64,000 nt of DNA from Diadophis punctatus similis (lineage: Eukaryota > Chordata > Lepidosauria > Squamata > Dipsadidae), in contig JALIGW010000021.1 in assembly GCA_023053685.1 (NCBI GenBank), forward strand, positions 15,835,647 to 15,899,646, read 5' to 3'. Below, piece by piece: positions 33,505 to 44,600 of this stretch. The translations under genes were made by a program, and so were the position numbers. The stretch's first letter is position 1, and every line of letters begins with the position of its first letter. The notes under the pieces were generated by a model that was not told the DNA's origin, searched no databases, and saw nothing but the letters and a program-made list of their open reading frames with translations.

Positions 33505-33740
33505 CTAGATTTGGCTTTTTTGTCCGCCTTTGGAGTCCTTCCCAAGGATCTGGGAAAGGCAGATGTTTGATGGTGTCACGGGATGTACAGCTGCCTTTCG
33601 CAATTGACCGAGGGGGACGTTGTCAAGGCCGAAGGTGTTCAGGTGGTGCTCCAGTTGTTCTGGGATTGCACCCAAGGCGCCTATTATTCTTGGTACTATC
33701 TTTGCTTTCTTTTGCCTTCTACTTTCATTTGCAGCTCTTA
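33505..33740 (-). mobile_element. Probable LINE relic
   Basis: The minus-strand frame contains RIIGALGAIPEQLEHHL and GLDNVPLGQLRKA, a pattern I recall from the extreme C-terminus of some non-LTR retrotransposon proteins. The family is not certain and the boundaries are approximate. Confidence 0.45.
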
Positions 33741-35400
33741 GTTCACAACAAAAGCAGGCAGGGTGATCCAAACTCCTCCCCCTGGGCTTCCTTAGCACCC
33801 CCTCCCCTCCGGTTCTCTCTTCCAGATGGATTTGGTCTAGCAAGCATCTCCCACATCTAATGGCATCCTGCATAATTTGGTGAGTCAGTCATTTAAGTAT
33901 GGAGTTAATGGGCCCTCCTGCCAGATTTCAACTGAATGCTGGAAAGGGCCCAGTCCAAAACAGAGCAGGCTCCTTGCCATGATGAGAAACACATGTGTTT
34001 GTGCAGTTGCTGACACAAACCCTCTGACTACTATTTTTACTCCCATTCTTTCTTTCTACAGCGCTTTCCTACTCTGAAGTAGCATTAAGTAGTTTATTTT
34101 AAAGCATGCTCCAGATTTTTAAGAAAGCAGCAAAGCTTCCCAGCCCTTGTCATCAGCATATGTATTAGCCAAGTGGTGATGTGATAATATCAATCCATGA
34201 TATATTAGGCGTGCTAAGGAGAAGCCTCTGAACACAACCAAAAACTGTGCAATACTCACTGACGGCCCTCTTTGGACACACAGAAAACTAGGTTCTTCTT
34301 TATTGATGGCATATCTTCTCTGACAGCTCAAGGCTGGGTACATGTGGGTCTCCCCCCATTTTATTCCTTAGTAAACTGGTGAAATAAAATTGTGCTGAGA
34401 GACACTGGCCCCAAATCAACCAGAATGGAATTTGATGCCTCTGGTTCCAATCAACGCTTTAACAATCACATACTGTATGTTTTGTAGGAAATACTCTTTT
34501 CCTTCCACACGTAATATTGTTCAGACAATTTATGTGGGCCATTCAGTCCAACTTCATATTTTGTAAGAAAAATGCAGACTCTATCTCCAAAAGGTAAGCA
34601 TTCATATTGCCTTCCCTGATACAAATATTAGTTCAGCTAAAAAACATTGCAATGGCTTTCAATAGATGCATTTGTTTGGAACAGAAACATTTCCACAGTT
34701 GAAATAAAATTGGCACAGTATGTTTGATGAACTCTGGACAGGTAGAAAAATTTAGTGAAGCTCTGAAAGACGGATTCAGGAATTAGAAAGAAGCCTTGAA
34801 GGAAGATAGGAAGAGTACAAACAAGGAACCCAGAATTGCAGAGCAAAAACTCAGGTGAACTCAGTCAGATATGCTCAAAACAAACAAACGGACAAAACAA
34901 TTAATATACCAGCTGCTGCTCAGTGAAGAAGGTAAAATGCTAACAAGAGACAAAGAAAAGGTGGAAATAAACAATTAGGGTTCAGTTCTGTCCATGAAGA
35001 AAAGTTGCATCCCAGGAAATTATGAAAGGCAAGAGAAGAAGTCGGGGTGTCTGCAGTGGGTGCCACAAAAGCCAGGTTGGCAGCTGTGACCAAGATTCAC
35101 TGCATCCATCACATGTAAGGAGCCAGGGGTCTAATTCTGGGGCCCTTCATACCATGGACACAGTGCAGCACAGAGCCAGGCTGCCTCCAGGCACACTTGA
35201 GGCAGCCTCTCCTGGAACTGCTCAACCAGGCTTGGACAATGGCCTGGATATGGAATGGCTACTTGGCTGCTTCTCTCTTTTCAAAGGGCTCTGGATCCCC
35301 ACACCTGGGCGGGGGCCACCTGGGCCTCTGCTTTCGCTGCTGTGTATCCGCATCCGATCGGGAAGGATTTAGAGTGGGCCCCTTTCCCCTTTGAGAAACT
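33741..35400. other. Intergenic, upstream of VSTM4, no recognised feature
   Basis: AT-rich with short frames and nothing recognisable. CpG content rises after about 35400, where the VSTM4 promoter region starts. Confidence 0.4.
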
Positions 35401-36420
35401 ACAAGAGGGGCAGACAAGGGGGGGGGGGAGGCGTTCAGAGGTGATGGGCTTCAGGGGTCTAACCACGACAGGGCCAAAATCATGAGACCTGCCTGCAGCG
35501 GGAGGGCCGAGCTTTGCCATACAACCATCCCCGCTTCGCCCGACCCGAGGCCGGCACGTGTGGCCGCCGCTCTTCCCGCCCCTCCCATTTGAGGGGAGCG
35601 GGCCCAATGGAGGAGCCCCTGGAAGCGGGCGCCCCCATGCCGGGCGAGGGAGGGACCGGCGCATGACTGGGTCCCGGCCAGCCAATCCGCCTGCTCAAAA
35701 GAGCCCCCAAGCCCAGCCTTGCCCCGCCAGGAAAGCCGGGCGACTGCGAGCTTCGCGGAGCCTCGCTCGGCTTCTGCACCGGGACGCGGGATGCCACATG
35801 CCGGCCGGCGCGGGGGAGGCTCGGAAGGCGGCGCCTGCCGGCTTTGCCCTCCCTCCGCCCGGCCTCCGCAGCCGCCCGGCCCGCCTTCGCCGAGAGCGCG
35901 GCGGCGGCGGCGGCGGCGGCGGCTGGGAGCGCTCCGGGGGCTGTGCGCGCAGCCGGGCCAGCGGGGACTTCTGGCGAGGCTGCCGGGGGTGGTGCGGCCC
36001 GGGAAGGGAGGCCGCTTCGTGGCGAGAGACGGTCGGGAGCCTGGCTGCCCTCCGCCCGGGCGCGATGCCTCTGCTGGCGCTGCTGGCGCTGCTGGCCGGC
36101 GCGCCCTGGGCAGGTAAGCGGGAGCGGAGCGGAGCGGCGGGGAGGGGAGGGGCAGCAGGAGCCCCGCGGCCGTCCTGGCCCCGAGCAGCGCCCCGGCGGA
36201 GAGGGCGAGGGGCCCGGCTCTCGGAGCTCTTCCCCGCGGGAGCAGCGCTGGCCTCCGCCCCGGCCCGCCCGTGGCCGCGGAGGCGCTTTGGGGAAGGCGA
36301 GGACTCCTTCTGTCGGGGCCCCAAAGACCCCCCCGGGTCCTCAAAGGGGAAGGGAGGCGCGGAGCCTCGAGCCGAGGCTGGAAATGAAGAGTTCCTCTTG
36401 GAGGCGCAGACTTGACGGAA
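35400..36420 (+). promoter_or_regulatory. CpG island and likely promoter/5' UTR of VSTM4
   Basis: About 1 kb is very GC-rich with dense CpGs and surrounds the start codon at 36065. It contains a CCAAT box (35682-35686), GC-box-like motifs and about eight CGG units (35898-35923) 140 bp before the ATG. No TATA box is evident, as is usual for CpG-island promoters. The transcription start cannot be placed from sequence alone. The long frames on both strands here reflect the scarcity of stop codons in GC-rich DNA. Confidence 0.7.
36065..36113 (+). CDS. VSTM4: VSTM4 exon 1: start and signal peptide
   Basis: ATG at 36065 is preceded by GGGCGCG, an acceptable initiation context. Sixteen codons give a Leu/Ala-rich hydrophobic stretch ([16 protein letters not shown]), a typical signal peptide core. 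The exon ends CAG|GTAAGC in phase 1; the split codon becomes Asp17. No other in-frame ATG gives a signal peptide. Confidence 0.9.
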
Positions 36421-38649
36421 AGTCTCCGGAGACGTCCAGGGACCGTCGCTTGCAGCCTCCACATTTGAAAGCCTTCATAACTGACAGACCGCATTCAAGC
36501 CCCGATACTAAATGGTTCTGTAGGGAAAACCTCAGCTGCGCCGCGGAGAAGGAGCCAGCGGGCTCCCGAGCGCTGCCGCCCAGGAAGCGGCGATTGAAAA
36601 CAAGAGAACTTCTGCAAGCAAAGGGAGCAAATGCCCGGCGCTGGTGGGCAAAGATGCTCGGCTGTTCAAAATCAGCCTCCTGCACATAGGAGGGAGGGGG
36701 AGGGGGAGGGGTGTCCCCTCCCCTTTCTAGATCCAGACCCCCCCCCTTGTTTTAATGGGAAACCAAGGCAAGGAGGGGAGGGGGATGGTTGGAAAACAGG
36801 TGGAGGATCTTTGGGGCAGAACCGGTGGGGGGAGGCAGTGGGGCCAGTGGGGACGTTTCTTCTCTATGCCTCCCTTAGGCCAGTGGGGGCTTTCTTCTGC
36901 GCTTGGATGTTAGGCGTAGTAGAGAAGAGGGATAGGCGCAAGAGAAAGGCTTGTGGTTTGGGGGGGGCAGCTCTAGATCTGGATTTGGGTTTGGGGTCAG
37001 GATCTGCTCTGCGTCCCTGGAGGCCTCCCAAGGTTGGGGGCTTCAATTGGTCTGCGTGTGGAAGAAAGAAAAATACAGGAAATGAGCCAGTTTCATCTGA
37101 AGCAGTCAAAGGGGCCTGCAATTCTGGCACATCAGGGCCTGCTGATTATCTGGGCTCCGTTAGGCAGTCAGGCTTTTGGCCAGAATGGAAACTGGAACCA
37201 GTTACGGTCATCGTTTAGCTACCCTGAGCTCTAGATGGGGGTGGGGTTGCAACTTGACTGGTTGACTTGGAGCTGCTGGGCGGCTTTCGACAGCTTCAAG
37301 CACCTTAACCACTACACCAAACTAGACCAAGCAGTTGTTATCATCTATATCTTGCTTTTATCCAAACTTCAACCATCTTCTTGTGGCCATCCTTGAGTAG
37401 TGCTTAAAAGAGCTTAAAGGAGCGCAGAATCCTAAGTTACCAACAAGTGCACAACTCTGGGAGTTGACGTCCACATGTCTTAAAGTCGTCAAGGTTGGAC
37501 AGCCCTGCTGGAGAGTAAAATTACCTAGGCATAAATACAGTGGAAGAATTTTTAACAGTCCAAGAAGGTTCAAAGTGATACCTTGGGGGGGGGGGGAAAT
37601 ACAAAGGTTTGGGGATAAATATGTCTGTAATAAGAAAAAAAACAGTCAGTTTTTCTCTGATAACCCATAACATGAAGGAATTTTTCCTTTTTTTTGTTTT
37701 TAAAAAGAGCTATAATTTTGTTACATAGGGCTTAAGATAAGACCTTAAAACGAATGATATGATGTTGCATTGCTGAGAAGCATCTGTTTGTTTTTGGCTT
37801 TGTAGATATTTGTGAAGCTCTGAACGTGACCGTCTCTCCGGGACCCAGAACACAGCATCTCACTGGAGATAATGTTACTTTATTCTGCCATGTTTCTCAA
37901 AAAAGGCGAAGAGAAACCCTTTTGGCTGTCCGGTGGGTTTTTGCTCTCCCCTCTGCCCAGGAATACCTGATGATCAAAATGACCAAATTTGGGGTCGTCC
38001 AGTACTATGGAAATTACACAAGTCACTTCTATAAGCGAAGGCTTCATCTTCTTGAGGAGAAATACAGGACGATGTACACATTTTTGATCCTGAATATCCA
38101 GCAAGCCGAACAAGGACACTATATTTGTAAAGTTCAAGAGATTGGCAAGCAAAGGAACAAGTGGACTTCCTGGTCCAACGGAAGTGCCTCTACTGAAGTC
38201 CAAGGTGAGAAAATAACACGGGAGGTTTTGCTTTTCAATCTACGTAGGATTGTTGCCTAGCTGTACTACCTCAGAAAGAGCAAAGCATTCACGCGGAAGG
38301 CCTTTGACCATATTGGTGGAAGACAGTTGCCATCCATTATTTAAAAACAGAAAGCCAAAGAAGGTAATACCTTGTCTTTTGTAGGATCCCTTATTAGTAA
38401 CGGTGGGTTGACTTGGGCCTTAAGTATATTGAGATACTGTGAGTGAGTGAGTGAGTGAGTGAGTGAGTGAATGAATCTCTTTGTCAAGGGAAATAGCCCC
38501 TTGCAATGATACCTTTCAACAATATTTGTGTCTTTATTTGCTGCAAGTGTACACATTCCAAGATCCTCATCTTACTGTATATTTACATAAGAGCAACTTC
38601 CATAAATTCATAAAATCCATAATCTGTTCCTATGACTTTGCATAACAGG

Positions 38650-38687
<38 letters not shown>

Positions 38688-41600
38688 ATGCAAAAATTAT
38701 TTGGGCAAGTAGGATGTTACCAAACAAAGGCTGGGTTTAGGGGAGAAATTAATATAGATTAGAATTCTTTATTGGCCAAGTGTGATTGGACACAGAAGAA
38801 ATTTGTCTTTGGTGCATATGCTCTCAGTGTACATAAAAGAAAAGATGCGTTTGTCAAGAATCATGAGGTACAACACTTAATGATTGTCATAGGGTTCAAA
38901 TAAGCAATCAGGAAACAATCAATATTAATATAAATCGTAAGGATACAAGCAACAAGTTACAGTCATACAGTCATAAGTGGGAGGGGATGGGTGATAGGAA
39001 CGATGAGAAGACTAATAGTAATAGTAATGCAGCCTTAGTGAATAGTTTGACAGTGGTGAGGGAATTATTTGTTTAGTAGAGTGATGGCATTCGGGAAAAA
39101 ACTGTCCGTGTGTCTAGTTGTCTTGGTGTGCAGTGCTCTATAGTGACGTTTTGAGGATAGGAGTTGAAGCAATTTATGTCCAGGATGCGAGGGGTCAGTA
39201 AATATTTTCACGGCCTTCTTTTTGACTCCTGCAGTATACAGGTCCTCAATGGAAGGCAGGTTGGCAGTAATTGTTTTTTCTGCAGTTCTGATTATCCTCT
39301 GAAGTCTGTGTCTGTCTTGTTGGGTTGCAGAACCGAACCAGACAGTTCTAGAGGTGCAGATGACAGACTCGATAATTCCTCTGTAGAACTGTATCAGCAG
39401 CTCCTTGGGCAGTTTGAGCTTTCTGAGTTGGCGCAGAAAGAACATTCTTTGTGGTGCTTTTTTGATGACGTTTTTGATGTTAGGTGACCATTTTAGGTCT
39501 TGAGATATGATAGAACCTAGAAATTTGAAGGTCTCTACTGTTGATACTGTGTTGTCTAGTATTGTAAGAGATGGTAGGACGGGAGGGTTTCTCCTAAAGT
39601 CTACCACCATTTCTACGGTTTTGAGTGTATTCAGTTCCAGATTGTTCCGGTCTCACCACGAGGCTAGTTGTTCAACCTCCCGTCTGTATGCGGTTTCATC
39701 GTTGTCTCGAATGAGACCAAACACTGTTGTATCATCTGCAAACTTCAGTAGTTTAACAGATGGATTGTTTGAGATGCAGTCATTGGTATATAGAGAGAAG
39801 AGAAGTGGTGAGAGCACACAGCCTTGGGGGGGCCCTGTGCTAATTGTACAGGTATCTGATGTGATTTTCCCTAGGTTCACCTGCTGCTTCCTTTCTGTTA
39901 GGAAGCTTGTGATCCACTTACAAGTGTGTTCAGGTACCGCTAGCTGATTTAGTCTAGTTAGAAGAATGTCCGGTATGATGGTGTTGAATGCTGAACTAAA
40001 GTCTACAAAGAGGACCCTTGCGTAGGTCTTTGGAGATTCGAGATGTTGTAGGATGTAGTGCAGAGCCATATTAACAGCATCATCTGTCGATCTGTTTGCT
40101 CAGTATGCAAATTGCAGCGGGGGGGTCTAACAGTGGATCCGTGATGGTTTTCAAGTGGGACATCACTAGCCTTTCAAAGGTTTTCGTAACTGCAGATGTT
40201 AGAGCAACTGGTCTGTAGTCCTTCAGTTCCTTGATGGAGGGCTTCTTCGGCACTGGGATGATAGTGGAGCCTTTGAAGCAAGAAGGAACATTTGAGGCAC
40301 AATACTGTACTTTGGGCAGAGAGCTTTTAATTTTACTATTGGTTGGAATTGTGGGCAGCCCTCTTCTGGCTGGCTGGGTGAAAGGAGAGGGTCTTGGCAC
40401 GAGTGAAACGTAGAACTACAAACGTCATCACAACAGAAAGAACCACGGAGCAAGTGGATGGTTGTTGCAACTAGGAACTCACATTAAATGGAACATATGT
40501 TTTGTTCTACGCCAGGGGTAAAACATCTTCACTAGGAGAAAAAGAACCCAGAGCACAAAGGGTGCTTCCTACTCTGTGTGGAACAAAACAAAATCTTTTG
40601 AGTGTTCTGGCTATAAGAAACCATGGGAAATCAGAACAACCCTGATTTCCTACTTTTTCATCCCAGGGCTACAGAAGTAGGTCTGGTAGGAAGCAGCTCA
40701 TTGCTATCAATCTACCAAAGTTTTTCTTTCTTTCTTTTTTTTAGAGGAGATGATTTCAAAAGCACCAGTAAGAAATACTTTTTTAAAAAAAAAGCACAAA
40801 AAGCCCATGAAGGGATACATTGATTTTTTGAAACTTGATTTCTGGTTTAGTGGGGTGATCACAAAGAAAAATGAAATCACTTCCTATTAGTGAAGGAAGG
40901 AAGGAAGGAAGGAATAAAAAGAAAGAAAGAAAGAAAAGTGAAAGAAAGAAAGAAAGAAAAAAGAAAAAGAAAGAAAGAAAGAAAAAGAAAGAAAGAAAGA
41001 AAAAAAGAAAGGAAGAAAGAAAGAAAAAAAAGAAAGGAAGAACGAAAGAAGAAAAAGAAAGGAAGAAAGAAAGAAAGAAGAAGAAAGAAAGAAAGAAAGA
41101 AAGAAGGAAAGAAAGAAAGAAAGAACCTGCATGTGTTGAGAGGGAACCCTCAAGAGAGCCACAGGACGACACTATCTGCATTTTCAATCCACACCTGAAC
41201 TTCTCAGCAGCCTCAACAACACCAGCAATGCAAGCTCAACGTTGGCGTCTTCCTCGTGGCTACTTGCCTGTAAAAATAGGCAGCGCAGCCAGCCAGCCTG
41301 GCCACGTGAACTCTCCTTTTCTCATAGCGAAGCATTTTAAAGACCAGCAGTAAATCCGGCTCCCTGGCAGAATTGCAGATGTCAGCAGCCCTCCTCCGCC
41401 CGGGCTGGCTCAGGCAACCCAGGTGGGGAGGGGCGTGTGGCCCCAGAGCCTGGTTCCCCTCTCCAAGTCTGGCCCCAGGAGTCCAGGGGCATCAGAATTA
41501 AGGGCGGCATGAACAGATGGATGGGGGGAGCTGCAGCTGTACCCCATGGTGACCCAAATGATGCCCTTATGGGTCTGAAAGATGAGGGGAGGGGTCTCCT

Positions 41601-44600
41601 TCAGCAGCAGATCAGGAAATTCCAGCTGTGGAAGATTCTCAGTTGTTCTAGAGAAGAAGTTGTTCTATCCTCAGAATCTGAGCTGTCCACACTGTGAAAT
41701 TCGGGCTGCTCTGGTGGGAAGAGACCCCAGGCCAACCTCTGGCCACGTCACGTGGGGACGGTTCTGCCTTTCTCGGGCTTCTTCTGAGAGTGCCACGGAA
41801 AGTTCACAACTTCTCCAGAGCAAGACGACGAGCCCACCCCCATCCTGCCTGCCCACGCAGGGAGGGAGGGAGCAGCCCAGCCTCGCTTGCCAGGCGGAAT
41901 TGGACCCGGGACACCCGTGCAGCTGCAGCGGCAGCTGGAAGTGGAACATCTGCTGGGGGCTCCAGCCTCGCTTGGCTCTGAGACAACCGAAGGAAAAATG
42001 CCTGGATGATCTTCCCAGCCTTTTAGAAATGAACATGCAGCCTCGTCTCGCAGGGCTGTGAATCTCACTTAAGCCGGGAGATCGGAAGACAGCGCTTAGC
42101 CAGCGTCTGCCAAGGCCACCGCCTTCTTCCACAGAAGGAAAAACAGTTTAAGGGAAAACATTTTCCACGTCCTTTATCCACGCTAGAGACTTGTACATGT
42201 GGTCTGTGTAGGTGCTAGGAATTTGCACCTGGAAATGGAGCCAAGTTGTATTTTCTCTCAGGTTTTCCACTGGGTTCGCCATTCTTTTGAGGTGCCCCCT
42301 TTTTTTTTTTACTCCCCAGACCGGCCTAGTCTACAGGGTGAACCCAAAGATGCTTTTTCAAGAGGCAACTGGACTTTCTGCTTTTTTTCTTTTAAGACGT
42401 TTCACTTCTCAATGAGAAACGAAAATCTTCAAGGAAAAACAAAGAAAGTCCAGCTGCCTCTTGAAAAAGCACTTTTGGGACCACCATGAACCTGGACGAT
42501 GGAGAATCTCCACAGACATTCTGAAGGCCTAGGTTTCCCCAGGGGTCCTCCTCATGGCTCAGTCAGTATCCCCCAGATCCAGTCTTGCTCAGCTTCTAAA
42601 CCTAACCAGGAGCTGTAGAATCAGGGCTGTCAAGCATAAAAGAGAGGGGTTCCCTTGGTCTTTGTTTCAGGAAAAAAAAACAGCATATTATTTACCTCAT
42701 TTTAAATGTGTAGATGATTTCCAAAACAGAGGTGAAACGTTATAATGCTCAAATATGCAATAATAAAATTGCCATAGCCACGCAACGAATCAAAACGGCA
42801 CCAACATCTTCCCCATGAAGAAAAATGACTGTGCCAGGAGCTTCATGACTTAGAAAAGAGGGATGGGGGGGGGTGGACACAGGATAGATTCACTGTATAA
42901 ATTGCCATTGTCATTATTGTCACTGATAACGGTATTTGCTCTCTTTCTATAATACTAGAATTTGGAAGCCTCGAAAAGAAACTCCCTGAAGCCTAAGATT
43001 TGTAGACGAAGATCGTGTGGAGGATTTATTTATTTATTTATTGTGATGGAGGTGGGGGTGGGGTGGGGGATAAAAATAGCTGGTAATTGAAAGAGAGCTT
43101 AGCTTTGTTCCCTCGGGTTCTTTGTCAGCTGTTGGAAGACTTCTAGGTTTTACCCTGCAGAGACCAGGGCAGGGCTGCTGAATGCCCCCCCCCCCCCCCC
43201 CCCCGTATGGAAGGTTGCAAAGTCTCAGCCGTCTTCGTGATCTTATCTCAATGTGTCCTTGTCTTTCTCCCTAGGTTCAGTATCCTCTTTACTTCTCCAC
43301 CAAACTGTCCATCTTTATCTATTCTTGAGCCCAAGAAAACAAACTTACCTTCCACGTTCACTTCTTCATTGTCAACTGTAAGTTCACAAAACATGATCGG
43401 CTTTGCCTTTGCCCTCTTAATATCTGATACTGGTAGCCCTTGACTTACGACCACAACATTTCTTTTGTTAAGTGAGACATTTGTTAAGTGAGTTTTGCCC
43501 CATTTTATGACCTTTCTTGCCACAGTTGTTAAGTGAAATACTGCAGTTGATAAGTTAGTAGCACGGTTGTTAAGTGAATCCGACTTCTCCATTTATTTGC
43601 TTGTCAAAAGGTGGCAAAAGGGGATCAGGTGACCTTGGCACACAGCAATGGTCCTAAGGATGAACCAGTTGCCAAGCATCGGAATTTTGATCACAATGGG
43701 ATCATGGGGATGCTGCAAAGGTCATAACTATGAAAAACAGTCACAAGTCACTTTTTTTCAGTACCATTGTAACTTTGAATGGTCACTAAACGAACTGTTG
43801 TAAGTTGAGGACTACTTGTACTAGCCCAGATTTTCATTTTCACTTTTTACGTTCACAACTAGCATTTCTAAGAGTTCCTAACTTTCAGCTAATGAAGTTG
43901 TGTCCCCTGAATAGGCCACATGGTTACAACTTCAACGTTTGATTCCCGGTGTCTTTACTTGCAGCCTTTCCATTCTTATATGTTCACTGCACGTGTTAAA
44001 CGGTTGATGAGGAAACTGTGTTTGTTTGTTTGTTTGTTTGTTTGTTTATGTGTGTATGTATTGTTTGTTTGTTTGTTTGTTTTATATGTCCTCCCATTTT
44101 ATTTCGAACCACTTTCTTCTCTTCTCCAAGGACGCTTCTTCCGGCCGGGAGGTTCTTGTTTGTGATAAAGGTTCCTCAGAAGGATATTCAAGTGTTCTCT
44201 CATAAACTTTGGTGGCCTTTGTGTGTGTCTGGCCTGTTTTGCACGGCCAAAGGCTTTACTGTGGTCCATGAAGTAGAAGTGCAAATCTTCTTCCGGTTAT
44301 AAAGGCTATTGCCGTTATCCCCTGATGTGAGCCCTCTGAGCTCCTATTCTGCCATTTCTGAATCTATCTCACCTTTTCCCCCTCGTTGTGTGTTGGTGGT
44401 TTTCCTCTTTATGAAACCAAAAATTGTGTGATCCAAGCTTTGAGCTTTCTCTTCAGAGGCATCTGCAAGATGCCCGTTGAAACAGGCAAGGCGGCCGTAG
44501 CAGAATCCCTGTGGAAGGGCCATCCCTTTGGGACCTGCGTTGACACCCACATATTTACAAAGGGATGGTTTGATCTGGTCAACTGTATCAATAAGGATAA

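Larger units (their letters stand above)
43240..44330 (-). mobile_element. RTE/BovB-like LINE relic, split by a MITE, VSTM4 intron 2
   Basis: Minus-strand translation gives YFMDHSKAF and [14 protein letters not shown] (about 44165-44275), the region around the first catalytic Asp of RTE-type RT. After the MITE at 43430-43818 come [14 protein letters not shown] and [12 protein letters not shown] (about 43250-43335), the region after the catalytic domain. The central RT is missing and stops are present. BovB elements are abundant in squamates, which fits, but the clade is judged from motifs only. Confidence 0.72.

Noticed and set aside
1..35400. Search for TMEM273 and FAM170B exons, expected 5' of VSTM4 from mammalian synteny
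   Set aside because: No peptide block resembling either gene was recognised. Small exons could have been missed, so this is absence of evidence only.
35451..36494. Open frame of 347 codons on the minus strand over the VSTM4 promoter
   Set aside because: It lies in the CpG island, overlaps long frames in several other phases, and is Pro/Arg/Ala-rich without any domain. GC-rich DNA has few stop codons.
40871..41353. Lys/Arg/Glu-rich frame of 160 codons
   Set aside because: Translation of the GAAA/GGAA microsatellite in VSTM4 intron 2.
41671..42132. 153-codon minus frame in VSTM4 intron 2
   Set aside because: Overlaps four other frames in the same interval, no domain, and no conserved splice structure.
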